A model generated the notes under the pieces. That model worked only from the letters and a program-made list of their open reading frames with translations, was not told where the DNA came from and did no database searches. The translations under genes were made by a program, and so were the position numbers. Below are positions 42,174 through 51,393 of a DNA stretch of 64,000 nt, piece after piece; within the stretch, counting starts at the first letter, position 1; each line of letters starts with the position of its first letter. Source of the stretch: Bryobacterales bacterium (lineage in GTDB: Bacteria > Acidobacteriota > Terriglobia > Bryobacterales > Bryobacteraceae); the NCBI GenBank assembly GCA_020852755.1, contig JADZAF010000143.1, positions 1-64,000 of the forward strand. The letters are read 5' to 3'.

Positions 42174-45100
42174 ATGCCTCTCTTACGCCTCTCAATCGCG
42201 CTCGTGTTTTTTGCCGCGGCGTTCGCGCAGGAGTTTCGCGCCACGCTGCAAGGCACCGTCATCGATCCGTCCAAAGCCACCATCCCCAGCGCGGAGGTGG
42301 TCCTGCGCAATGTGGATACGGGAATTGAACGCAGGACCAAGACCGACGAAGCGGGATACTACCTGTTCTCCTTCGTGCCGCCGGGCAATTACTCGCTGAC
42401 GGTGTCGGCGGCGGGTTTCCGGACGCGAATTCAGGAGCAGATTTCGCTGAGCTTGAACCAGAACGCGCGCCAGGATGTGGAACTGGCGCTGGGCGCGGCC
42501 GCGGAGACGATCTCGGTGGTGGCCGACGTCTCGATCGTGCAGCCGGAATCGTCCTCGCTGGGCTCGGTGGTCAACCAGCAGATCGTGGACAACCTGCCCT
42601 TCAAGGGCCACGCCAGCATGACCATGTACAACCTGACCACCGGGGTGGTGGCCAACCGCTATGCCGAGGACACCAGGCCCAACGACCTGTTCACCAACGT
42701 GCTGTTCGCCGCCAACGGGGCGCCGGACGCCTCCAGCGACGTTTCGGTGGACGGTGTGCCCAACACCATCGATCTGAACCGCAGCGCCAACGTCTCGTGG
42801 TGGGTTCCGGCCATGGAATCGGTGGCCGAGTTCAAGCTGCAGATGGGGACGCTACCGGCCGAATACGGACGCTCCGCGGGCAGCATCATGAACGTGGTGA
42901 TCAAGTCCGGCACCAACACCCTGCACGGCGCCGCTTACGACTACTTCCGCAACGCGGCGCTGGATGCCAACCTGTTCTTCTCGCGGGGGCAGAACCAGAA
43001 GCTTGCCTCGTTCGGCGTCAACACCTTCGGCGGCAGCCTGGGCGGCCCCATCTACCTGCCGAAGATCTACGACGGCCGCAGCCGCAGTTTCTTCTACGTG
43101 AACTTCGAGGGATCGAGGGAGGGCAACGCGATCAACTACACCTACAGCGTGCCCACGGCGAAGATGCGGAAAGGCGATTTCTCGGAGGTATCCAATCCGA
43201 TCTACGATCCTTTCTCGGTACATACCGTCGGCTCCGCGCCCATCCGGGACCCTTACCCCGGCAACATCATTCCGGTTTCGGCGCAGGATCCGGTGGCGCA
43301 GAAGATCATGACTTACTATCCGGAAGTGAACCGCCCTTCGTCGAACCCGGCCACTCCCTGGGTGCAGAACAGCGGCTTCTCGGGTAAGTGGCCGCGCAAC
43401 TATAACATGCTGGTGGTGAAGCTGGACCATCAACTCACTCCCCGGCACCAGACGTTCATGCGGATGAATTACGGCACGGCGAGACTGGTCTATCCCTACT
43501 ACTGGGAGGGCATCGCGACGGCCGGCCGGGACATCAACACGCGGCCGCACTTCGGGGTGGCGCTGAACGAGACGTTCTCGATCAGTTCCCGGACCACCTG
43601 GGACATGCGCCTGGGGTACACGCGGGGCACGGAACAGTTCCGGCCGTGGTCGGACGGCTTCGACCTGGGGCTGCTGGGTTTCCCCTCTTCCTATCAGAGC
43701 CTGGTGCAGTACGCCTCGTTCCCCGCCATCAGCGTGAGCGGCTTCCAGAGCCTGGCCGGCAGCCGCTGGTATGAGCAGCCGGGCGACACCTGGTCCATCC
43801 AGTCCAGCGTATCGATGCAGCGGGGAAGACACCTGTTCAAGACGGGCGGCGACGGCCGGCTGGTGCGGGGGAACTGGTTCACCGCCACCAACACGTCGGG
43901 GACCTTCAGCTTCGCCCAGGCGCAAACCGGCGGCCCGCGAGCCGACACCCCGCTTACCAGTTCGGGTTTCTCGATGGCCTCGCTCATGGCGGGCTACGGA
44001 TCGGGCAGCATCACTTACAACAGCGGCGTCTCGGTGCGGGACCTGTTCTACGCGCTTTACTTTCAGGACGACTACCGGGTGACGCCCAAGCTGACGCTGA
44101 ACCTGGGCGTGCGCTGGGAGTATCCGGCCCCGCGCACGGAACGCTATGACCGCACGGTGCGCGGCTTCGACCGCGGCGCCACCAACCCGCTGCAAGCGCC
44201 GGGAATGAACCTGCGCGGCGGCGTGCTCTATGCCGGGGTCAACGGGCAGCCGCGCGGCTTGTACGATCCGGACCGCAACAATATCGCCCCGCGCCTCGGG
44301 TTCGCTTACAGCCTCAGCAGCAAGACCGTTCTGCGCGGCGGATATTCGTTGAGCTACATCCCGGTGCTGGGCGCGATCCAGCCGCTGGGCTACAGCGTCA
44401 CCACGCCGGTGGTGAGCTCCACCGACGGCATCACTCCCAAGGACCTGCTGCGGAACCCGTTCCCGAGCGGCCTGCTTCCGCTGACCGGCAATTCGCTGGG
44501 GCTGCTCACCATGGTGGGGCAGAACGTAACCTTCGTGGAGCCCGGCGACAGGACCCCCACGTTCCATAACTGGCAGTTCAACATCCAGAGGGCACTGCCT
44601 TCGCAGACGCTGTTCGAGGCGGCTTACGTGGGGAGCCGGGCGATCCGGATCTTCGGCGGCCTGGACGCGGCCACCGGATTTTCCGAACAGCTCAACCAGT
44701 TCGATCCCCAGTACCTGTCCATGGGAACCGCGCTGCTGCAAACCGTCCCGAACCCCTTGTACGGCGTCATCACGACGGGTTCGCTGAGCGGCAGAACGGT
44801 GGCGCAGTCGCAGTTGCTGCGCCCCTATCCGCAGTTCGCGGCGGTCACGCGGCGCGAGCCGGCCCTGGGCAACAGCGTGTACCACTCCATGCAGCTGCGG
44901 GTGGAAAAGCGGATGGTGCACGGGGTGACGGCGCTGGTCTCTTACACCCTGGCCAAGAACATCGGCGACACCACCACCGCGCAGAACGCCTATGACCGGA
45001 CCAAGGAGCGGGCGGTTACCTCCTTCGACGTTCCGCAGCGGCTCACCGTCTCGGCGACCTGGGAGCTGCCTTTCGGCCAGAGGCGGCGCTTCCTCTCCAA

Positions 45101-45581
45101 CGCCGGCGCGTTCGCCAACCACGTGATCGGAGGCTGGCGCCTCTCGACCTGGAACACCTTCCAGTCGGGCTTCGCCATGGGTTTCGGGCTCTCCAAGGCC
45201 ACCGCGGGGGCCGGCGGCTCGCGTCCCAATGCGGCGGGAGATCCGACGGAAGGGATCAGCGGCAGCATCAGCTCCCGTCTGAACCGCTACTTCAATACGG
45301 CCGCCTTCTCGCAGCCGGCCGATTTCACCTTCGGGAACCTGAGCCCGAGGCTGTCGAGCGTGCGCAACCCGGGGATGAACAACACCAACCTGACGCTGTC
45401 GAAGACGTTCCAGATCCGCGAGGCGCTCAAGCTGGACTTCCGGGCCTCTTCGTTCAACCTGCTCAACCACCCGGTCTTTTCGGGTCCTAACACGACCTTC
45501 GGCGATGCCAGCTTCGGACGCATCTTTTCACAGGCGAACCAGAGCCGGCAGACCGAGTTCGTTTTGAAACTCGTGTTCTAA
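42174..45581 (+). CDS. TonB-dependent receptor, Oar-like, with carboxypeptidase-regulatory-like domain (paralog B)
   Basis: 1135 residues from the ATG at 42174, with GGAGGA 5 nt upstream. The signal peptide (MPLLRLSIALVFFAAAFAQ) is followed by the regulatory-like domain (LQGTVIDPSKATIPSAEVVLRNVDTG), a plug region (VSVDGVPNTIDLNRS) and a beta-barrel ending FVLKLVF. It matches paralog A along its whole length. It is followed 12 nt later by the enolase-superfamily dehydratase gene, so the receptor and the enzyme are probably co-expressed and may share a ligand or its derivatives. Confidence 0.92.
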   Translation: MPLLRLSIALVFFAAAFAQEFRATLQGTVIDPSKATIPSAEVVLRNVDTGIERRTKTDEAGYYLFSFVPPGNYSLTVSAAGFRTRIQEQISLSLNQNARQDVELALGAAAETISVVADVSIVQPESSSLGSVVNQQIVDNLPFKGHASMTMYNLTTGVVANRYAEDTRPNDLFTNVLFAANGAPDASSDVSVDGVPNTIDLNRSANVSWWVPAMESVAEFKLQMGTLPAEYGRSAGSIMNVVIKSGTNTLHGAAYDYFRNAALDANLFFSRGQNQKLASFGVNTFGGSLGGPIYLPKIYDGRSRSFFYVNFEGSREGNAINYTYSVPTAKMRKGDFSEVSNPIYDPFSVHTVGSAPIRDPYPGNIIPVSAQDPVAQKIMTYYPEVNRPSSNPATPWVQNSGFSGKWPRNYNMLVVKLDHQLTPRHQTFMRMNYGTARLVYPYYWEGIATAGRDINTRPHFGVALNETFSISSRTTWDMRLGYTRGTEQFRPWSDGFDLGLLGFPSSYQSLVQYASFPAISVSGFQSLAGSRWYEQPGDTWSIQSSVSMQRGRHLFKTGGDGRLVRGNWFTATNTSGTFSFAQAQTGGPRADTPLTSSGFSMASLMAGYGSGSITYNSGVSVRDLFYALYFQDDYRVTPKLTLNLGVRWEYPAPRTERYDRTVRGFDRGATNPLQAPGMNLRGGVLYAGVNGQPRGLYDPDRNNIAPRLGFAYSLSSKTVLRGGYSLSYIPVLGAIQPLGYSVTTPVVSSTDGITPKDLLRNPFPSGLLPLTGNSLGLLTMVGQNVTFVEPGDRTPTFHNWQFNIQRALPSQTLFEAAYVGSRAIRIFGGLDAATGFSEQLNQFDPQYLSMGTALLQTVPNPLYGVITTGSLSGRTVAQSQLLRPYPQFAAVTRREPALGNSVYHSMQLRVEKRMVHGVTALVSYTLAKNIGDTTTAQNAYDRTKERAVTSFDVPQRLTVSATWELPFGQRRRFLSNAGAFANHVIGGWRLSTWNTFQSGFAMGFGLSKATAGAGGSRPNAAGDPTEGISGSISSRLNRYFNTAAFSQPADFTFGNLSPRLSSVRNPGMNNTNLTLSKTFQIREALKLDFRASSFNLLNHPVFSGPNTTFGDASFGRIFSQANQSRQTEFVLKLVF

Positions 45582-45593
45582 GAGGAGCCATTC

Positions 45594-46910
45594 ATGACTG
45601 TCTCGCGAAGAACGCTCCTGCACTCGGCGCTGATCGCCGGAGGGGCGGCGGAACCTGCGTTCGCGGCCCCGGCCTTCAGCCGCCGGGCTCATCCCCTGGA
45701 GGGGATCGGGCGGGAGAAGATCAAAATCACCGACGTCAAGGTCACGCTGCTGTCCTGCGAGTTTCCGAAGGAGAAGCAGTGGGTGACGAGCACCATCGTG
45801 GCCTGGAAGGCGGACTCGATCCTGGTGGAAGTCTTCACCGACCAGGGCATTGTGGGGATTGGGGAATCCACGCCGTACGGAGGCCCCGAGCTGGTGAAGC
45901 GATTCATCGAGGAGAACATACGCCCCGGGCTGATCGGGAAGAACCCGTTCGATGTGGAGAGCCTGATCGGCGCCTGGGGCGAGAACGCGCACGGGCGCAT
46001 GGTGGCGCCGGCCGGGGTGGACGTGGCCCTGTGGGACATCATCGGCAAGGCCAAGAACCTGCCGGTCTACAAGCTGCTGGCCACCGACGCGCCGCCCAAC
46101 CCGCACATACGCATGTACGCCAGCGGGGGCGTCGAGTACGCCTGGTACAAGCGTCCGGAAGACCTGATCGAAGAGGCCGTGCGGCACAAGCAGGCGGGTT
46201 ACACCGCCTTCAAGTTCCGCATCGGCACGAACTGGAAAAACAGCGGCATGACCATGAAGCGGTACGTGCCGTACCTCTACAAGCTGCGGCAGGCGGTGGG
46301 ACCGGGGTTCGACCTGATGCAGGAATCCAACATGCGCTGGACGCTGGAGGAATGCCTGGAGGTCTGTCCGGTGCTGGAGGAGCTGAAATTCCTGTGGTTC
46401 GAAGAGCCGATCCGCAGGACGCCGCCGCAGGGCATCGAAGGCCATCTCAAGATCAAACAGGCGCTGCGCAAAGTGATGGTGAGCGGAGGCGAGGGGCTGG
46501 TTGTCCGGCAGCAGTTCAAAGAGTGGATCGACCGGGGCGCCTACGATATTGTGCAACCGGACGTCAACACCACCGGGCTGACGGAGGCCTGGCACATCGC
46601 CCGCATGGCCGCCATGCACGGCAAGCTCTGCTGCCCGCATAACTGGCATGGGGGGCTGACCACCATGTCCAACGCCGCGCTGGTGGCCGCCATTCCGAAC
46701 CGGCTGATGCTGGAACTGAACCAGACGTTCAACCCGATGAAGGAGGAAGTGTTCAAGGATCCGCTGGTGGTGAAGAAGGGCTACATGGACCTGCCCAACA
46801 AGCCCGGCTACGGCGTGGAAATGATCCGCAACGTGGCGCAGAAGTTCCCCTATATTCCGGGCAACTACGGACGACCGAACCCGGATCTGCCGAAGGAGCC
46901 GGCAGCCTGA
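45594..46910 (+). CDS. Tat-exported enolase-superfamily (mandelate racemase subgroup) sugar-acid dehydratase-like enzyme
   Basis: 438 residues, with AGGAG 9 nt before the ATG. The first ~25 residues (VSRRTLLHSALIAGGAAEPAFA) form a Tat signal ending in AFA. The barrel has the KxR motif in AFKFRIGTNWK, and putative metal ligands E244 in LMQESNMRW (a Glu where most family members have Asp), the Glu in WFEEPI and the Glu in SGGEGLVVR. The His in CCPHNWHGGL should be the mandelate-racemase-type base. Family members dehydrate acid sugars such as gluconate or galactonate. Its export and its position after a TonB receptor suggest it acts on an imported uronic or aldonic acid in the periplasm. Confidence 0.85.
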   Translation: MTVSRRTLLHSALIAGGAAEPAFAAPAFSRRAHPLEGIGREKIKITDVKVTLLSCEFPKEKQWVTSTIVAWKADSILVEVFTDQGIVGIGESTPYGGPELVKRFIEENIRPGLIGKNPFDVESLIGAWGENAHGRMVAPAGVDVALWDIIGKAKNLPVYKLLATDAPPNPHIRMYASGGVEYAWYKRPEDLIEEAVRHKQAGYTAFKFRIGTNWKNSGMTMKRYVPYLYKLRQAVGPGFDLMQESNMRWTLEECLEVCPVLEELKFLWFEEPIRRTPPQGIEGHLKIKQALRKVMVSGGEGLVVRQQFKEWIDRGAYDIVQPDVNTTGLTEAWHIARMAAMHGKLCCPHNWHGGLTTMSNAALVAAIPNRLMLELNQTFNPMKEEVFKDPLVVKKGYMDLPNKPGYGVEMIRNVAQKFPYIPGNYGRPNPDLPKEPAA

Positions 46911-46918
46911 GAAGCGGT

Positions 46919-46952
46919 GAGGGGTGGGCGCGAAGGCCGCGCTTCACCCCTC
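46919..46952. terminator. Bidirectional hairpin between convergent genes
   Basis: GAGGGGTG (46919-46926) pairs with CACCCCTC (46945-46952), and an inner CGCG/CGCG pairing can extend the stem. It lies between the dehydratase and the GHL6-like gene, which converge, and covers the stop codon of the latter. There is no clear T-tract. Confidence 0.5.
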
Positions 46953-49022
46953 GAAAACCACCATCTGGTGTCCCTTGACTTCCGGCACGGTGACGCGGGC
47001 GTAGCCGCCGGAGTACTCGAAGCGCAGATCCTGTTTCCGGGGCGCGAGGTAGACGCGGGCGGGGCGGCGGGTGAGCCGCGCGGCCACCGCGACGTTGGCC
47101 AGTGGAATCACGTCTTCGACGATGTCCAGGTCCGGGCTGCGCCGTTCGGGGACGTAGTGCAGCAGGTGCAGGATGCGGCGGCTGCCCTGGGCGGTCAAGG
47201 TCACCTGCGCGGTGGAGGGCAGTTCTCCGCGGACCAGCGGGTCGGGGATCAGACGGCGGATGGTGTTGCCCACCAGTTGCCGGTAGACGGCATAGCCGTT
47301 GCGCGCGTAGGCCCGGAAGATGGGCACGGCGAAGTAGACGATCCTGCCGCGCTGGGCCGCGGCGGCGTAATCCGAGGGCCGGGCGTAGGGCGTCTGCTCG
47401 ACGTGGAAGTGGCGGTAGTCTTTGTCGAAGTAGCCCTCCCAGACACGGGCGAGGAGGGTGGTCCCGGGCTGGACCTTGACGGCCGAGCCGGTCTCATACA
47501 TCTCGTGCACCATATCGGGAATGCCCTCGCGGGCCGGTTCCAGCGCCTCGATGTATTGCGACTCGTGCTTCCACGGGCCTTCGTAATCGAGTCCCATGCC
47601 GGGCAGGGCGAAGGACCTGGCTTCCTCGTCGAGGCCCGACTCGTGGCTCAGCACCAGGGCGCCGCCGGCTTTCAGGAACGCGGCCAGCTTATCCCGCAGC
47701 ACGGCATCGAGGCGCTGGTTGTCGGCCAGGATCAGCAGGGGGTAGCGGGAGAAGTCCGACTCCCGGTCGATCAGGTCGAACTGGTGGTGCAGCCGGGTCA
47801 GCATGGAAGTCGCGCCGGCGGCGGATTCAGTGGTGCGCGGCGCGCCGGGGTTGAGGAGCAGCGCCATCTCGGTGACCGCGGCGGCGCCTTCGCACCAGGG
47901 CTCCTTTTCCCTGACGGAGCGGTAGGTGTTCCCGATGCGCTCGTAGGTGCGGGGGTTCAGGCGGCCGCCCGGATGCAGGTGGTCGCCGACCGCGCACTTG
48001 GTGGCCTGGGCCAGCATGCTGAAGCACTCGTAGTCGAGCGCGGCCTGGTTGCGCACGGTTCCGAAGTCGCCCCAGCTGCGGTGGAAGGCGCCGGTCATGC
48101 CCTGGGCCTCGAGCCCCAGGTTACGCAGGTAGCGGGAGGCCATCTGGAAATGGCTGTAACCCCAGGAACCGCCGGGCAGCGACTCGATCTCGAACTGGGT
48201 GTAGTCAGGGGTAACCCGCCGCAGGAATTGCGGGTCCTGCCACAGGCGCGCGGGACCGTTGATGTAGATGCTGGCCTTGGGCTTGCGCTTCCTGACGGTG
48301 GCGGCGAAGCGGTGCATGGAGCGCTCCATGACCATCAGGGCGTGCTTCTGCCGGTCCTCCCGGCGGGCCGATTCCAGGCCGAGCTTCTCGCGCTCCAGCA
48401 TGCAGGAGGGACCCAGGCAGCCTCCGGCCGGGTAGCCGAAGTTGTCGTAGAAGAGGCCGTCGGCTTCGTAAGTGCGGAGCACCTCGTCGGCCTGCTCGAG
48501 CACGTAGTCGAGGTAGGGCGTGTTGATGCACACGCGGCCGAGCTGGGGCAGGAGCGGACCGGCGGCGCCGCGCAGGCCCTGCGGTTTCCCCTCTTCGTCG
48601 AAGGCGCGCCAATCGGCGTGCTCGCGCCACACCCGCTGGTCGTACATGGTGCTGATGTAGACCGGCACCCGGATGCCCTGGCGGTGGCAGGCTTCGATCA
48701 TAGCGCCCACCAGGTCGATCTTGAGATTGGGATGGCGCACCCCCACGCGGGTGGGATAGTAGGACATGCCGTGGTGGCACTTGGCGAAGATCGTGATGGA
48801 GTTGACCTCGGCTTCCTTGAGGACCCGCGCGAACTCGGAAGCATCGAAATCCTCGCCTACGCCGGTGATGGCGGGCGAGGTGTGGAAGTCGAGATGGATA
48901 TGGCGGAAGGTGACGACTCCCGGAGGGAGCCCGGCTCCGGGGGAGAAGCGGGCGAACCCGAGGAAGCCCAGGCCCGCGGCCGCATCGCGCAGCATCTCGC
49001 GGCGGGAAATATCGTTCGGCAT
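46944..49022 (-). CDS. Tat-exported GHL6-like predicted glycoside hydrolase
   Basis: 692 residues from the ATG at 49022, which has AGGAGG 5 nt upstream. ISRREMLRDAAAGLGFLGFA is a twin-arginine signal. The N-terminal barrel opens with RHIHLDFHTS, then SITIFAKCHHGMSYYPT and VPVYISTMYDQRV, as in the hypothetical glycosyl hydrolase 6 (GHL6) group. A beta-galactosidase trimerisation/glutamine-amidotransferase-like domain follows (LLILADNQRLDAVLRDKLAAFLKAGG). The substrate is unknown. It is 14 nt after the GH20-like gene, so the two form an operon. Confidence 0.78.
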   Translation of the reverse strand: MPNDISRREMLRDAAAGLGFLGFARFSPGAGLPPGVVTFRHIHLDFHTSPAITGVGEDFDASEFARVLKEAEVNSITIFAKCHHGMSYYPTRVGVRHPNLKIDLVGAMIEACHRQGIRVPVYISTMYDQRVWREHADWRAFDEEGKPQGLRGAAGPLLPQLGRVCINTPYLDYVLEQADEVLRTYEADGLFYDNFGYPAGGCLGPSCMLEREKLGLESARREDRQKHALMVMERSMHRFAATVRKRKPKASIYINGPARLWQDPQFLRRVTPDYTQFEIESLPGGSWGYSHFQMASRYLRNLGLEAQGMTGAFHRSWGDFGTVRNQAALDYECFSMLAQATKCAVGDHLHPGGRLNPRTYERIGNTYRSVREKEPWCEGAAAVTEMALLLNPGAPRTTESAAGATSMLTRLHHQFDLIDRESDFSRYPLLILADNQRLDAVLRDKLAAFLKAGGALVLSHESGLDEEARSFALPGMGLDYEGPWKHESQYIEALEPAREGIPDMVHEMYETGSAVKVQPGTTLLARVWEGYFDKDYRHFHVEQTPYARPSDYAAAAQRGRIVYFAVPIFRAYARNGYAVYRQLVGNTIRRLIPDPLVRGELPSTAQVTLTAQGSRRILHLLHYVPERRSPDLDIVEDVIPLANVAVAARLTRRPARVYLAPRKQDLRFEYSGGYARVTVPEVKGHQMVVFEG

Positions 49023-49036
49023 CAGATCCTCCTGAC

Positions 49037-51307
49037 TCAATGGGCGGCCTTCAGGCCGAGTTTGCGGCGGTATTCCGGAATCTCCCGCTCCAGCACGCCG
49101 CGCAATTGCGCGATCTTCTCCTGGAGCACGTCGGGAGTGTAGAAATAGTCCTGTTCCCACTCGTAGCCGAGACGGGAATCGCGCAGCTGGGTCTCGCGGG
49201 CGGCCCGGGTTCGGGCTACCTCATCTTTCAGGATGGCGGTCATGCGGTTCAGGATGCGCGCGCTTTCGGCCGGAGAGGCGGCCCCGGCGAGTTTCAGGCG
49301 CAGGTCCTCGAATTCCAGAATGGCCTGGGCGCTGCGCATCATACGCTGCAGCTGCTCGGCCAGGAGGACCTCGCGGAAGGCGCCCGGGCGCTTTCCGGCC
49401 GGAGCCCGGAGCGCGGCCGCGCGGTAGCTTCGCAGGCCCTGCTCCATTTCGCCCGCGGCCAGCAGCAGGTACTTGTTGAACACAGGAAGACTGAACGGGG
49501 CGGCGTAGCGGGCGGCGGCGTTAGTGCGGTTGGTGAAATCCGGATTGAGGATGACGCGGTCGGGCGCGTACGGCCAGTAGGGGCTCACCCGGACGCCGCC
49601 CGCCTGAATCCCGGGGACGGCCCAGGAGTGGTCCACCACAATCGCGCGCGGTTTGGGCTTCTGGAAGAAGAACGGCGAGCCGATCGAATTGGTGGTGCCC
49701 ATGTTGGGGCCGGTGTCCGGCACCAGGCGGATCGCCTGGGTGAAGCGGTCCCAGGCGGCGAGAACCAGGTCTTCCGAGCCGGGGCCGAATTCGCGCCGGG
49801 CGATCGCGCGAAGCAGCTCGTCCAGAGGCGGAGCGCCGGTCCAGCTATACCAGGCGCGCAGCTCGGCCACGAAGTTTGGCTTGAACCCGTAGCTCCAGCT
49901 TTCCAGCGTGCCGTCGACGGCGTATTTCTCCAGCGCCTGGTAGCGGGCGTGCCACTGCCGGGGGAAGGGCAGGTAGGGGAAGGTGCCGAACTGCCAGCTC
50001 GCGAATGTGTCGGCCTTGGCGTAGACCTTGAGGCCGCGCCGGCGGGCCTGATCGATCTGGGCGGCGGCCACTTCGGCGGGGCCGATTTCGTTGATGGCGT
50101 AGTCCTTCAGGTACCCCTGCTCGCCGTCGCGCTGGAAGCCCTTGCCGTTCTCCCAGGTGATGAAGGCCGTGACAGAGGACGGGTAGCGGTCAATGACGTA
50201 GCGCTTCAGGTCGGCGGCGCCGGGCCGGAAATCGATGTTGTAGTCCCAGGCGAGCACTTCGATGGCCGGGTTGATCGCGTGCATCTCCGCGGCCGCCACG
50301 GCGACCCCGCGGGTCCAGTGATCGATCCATTTTCGAATGTCCTCGCGGTTCCAGGAAGGCCAGCGCTCGTAGTCGAAGCCTTCGATGAGCAGCATGTAGC
50401 CGCGGATTTCCGGAAATTCCGTCACGATCCTGCGGACCAGCTTCCGCAACCCCGCTTCGTTTTCGGCGGTTCCGTCCAGGTGGTACATGATGGGGCAATA
50501 GACGTCCAGGCCGTAGCGTGCGGCCCGGCGGATCAGGTCGTGCATGCGGGCGGGGTCCTGGCGCCGCATCATGTAGTTGTACGGCCAGCCGGCCATGGCG
50601 CCGTCGGGATTCGCGTAGACCGACGCATAGATGGCGTCGAAACCATAGTGGGCGACGAGGGAGAGGTAGGGGTCGGGCCACTCCATCCAGCCCAGGCCGG
50701 AAAGGGTCATGCGGGCGTTGAACAGGCTGTGCCGCGGGGCGTCCAGGTCTTTGGGGAGGAAGGGCGCCTCGCGCAGATTCATGCGCGCTTCGAGGTTGTA
50801 CAAGCCGTACATGACGCCGCGCTCATCGAACCCGCAAACGGCGATCCGTTCGGGCTCCGCGATGAGGTGGTAGTCCTTGCGGCTCTTGAGAGCAGCGCCG
50901 CAGCCGGGGATGTGCTCGCGGACGCCGGCCGCAATCACTTTTTGCGCGCCGCGCCAGTTTTCGAGCGAGGCCCTGGCCTCCATGGCCACCCGGACGCGCA
51001 TGGCGCGTTCCAGGTACTCCTTGAAATCCGCGGCGGCCTGGCGCAGCACCGGCCCCGCCTGCTCGGGTATCCACAAGGTCCAGCCGTCTTCGGAGAGCGC
51101 CATTTCGCTGTTCGAGGGTTTTGCGGCCGGGTTGCGGCGCAGCGGCTCCTTCCAATTCCCGATGGCGGCGCGGAAATCGTGCGGCTGCTCGACGGGCAGA
51201 GCGGGCAGGGCGCGCGCGGCAAACTCCGCGGCGGTAACGGGGGCTTCGGCGCCGAGGCCGGCACGGAGACAAACGCAGAGAATCGGGAGCAGCCGGAAGG
51301 CATGCAT
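49037..51307 (-). CDS. Secreted GH20/GH67-like predicted glycosidase
   Basis: 756 residues with a Sec signal (MHAFRLLPILCVCLRAGLGAEA). The first ~190 residues look like a GH20b/alpha-glucuronidase-type N-terminal domain (WIPEQAGPVLRQAAADFKEYL, then CGFDERGVMYGLYNLEARM). A TIM barrel follows, including ARMTLSGLGWMEWPDPYLSLVAHYGFDAIY, YCPIMYHLDG and VLAWDYNIDF. Residues that would be catalytic are not certain. A family outside the named GHs is possible. It precedes the GHL6-like gene by 14 nt, which points to joint action on one glycan. Confidence 0.72.
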   Translation of the reverse strand: MHAFRLLPILCVCLRAGLGAEAPVTAAEFAARALPALPVEQPHDFRAAIGNWKEPLRRNPAAKPSNSEMALSEDGWTLWIPEQAGPVLRQAAADFKEYLERAMRVRVAMEARASLENWRGAQKVIAAGVREHIPGCGAALKSRKDYHLIAEPERIAVCGFDERGVMYGLYNLEARMNLREAPFLPKDLDAPRHSLFNARMTLSGLGWMEWPDPYLSLVAHYGFDAIYASVYANPDGAMAGWPYNYMMRRQDPARMHDLIRRAARYGLDVYCPIMYHLDGTAENEAGLRKLVRRIVTEFPEIRGYMLLIEGFDYERWPSWNREDIRKWIDHWTRGVAVAAAEMHAINPAIEVLAWDYNIDFRPGAADLKRYVIDRYPSSVTAFITWENGKGFQRDGEQGYLKDYAINEIGPAEVAAAQIDQARRRGLKVYAKADTFASWQFGTFPYLPFPRQWHARYQALEKYAVDGTLESWSYGFKPNFVAELRAWYSWTGAPPLDELLRAIARREFGPGSEDLVLAAWDRFTQAIRLVPDTGPNMGTTNSIGSPFFFQKPKPRAIVVDHSWAVPGIQAGGVRVSPYWPYAPDRVILNPDFTNRTNAAARYAAPFSLPVFNKYLLLAAGEMEQGLRSYRAAALRAPAGKRPGAFREVLLAEQLQRMMRSAQAILEFEDLRLKLAGAASPAESARILNRMTAILKDEVARTRAARETQLRDSRLGYEWEQDYFYTPDVLQEKIAQLRGVLEREIPEYRRKLGLKAAH

Positions 51308-51393
51308 ATCGAAGAGTGTGCGACAACATTCCCCGCGGCCGCAAGAAAGGCCGCCGGACGCGATCCCGGCCTATAGTGAAGGAGGGAACCGCC

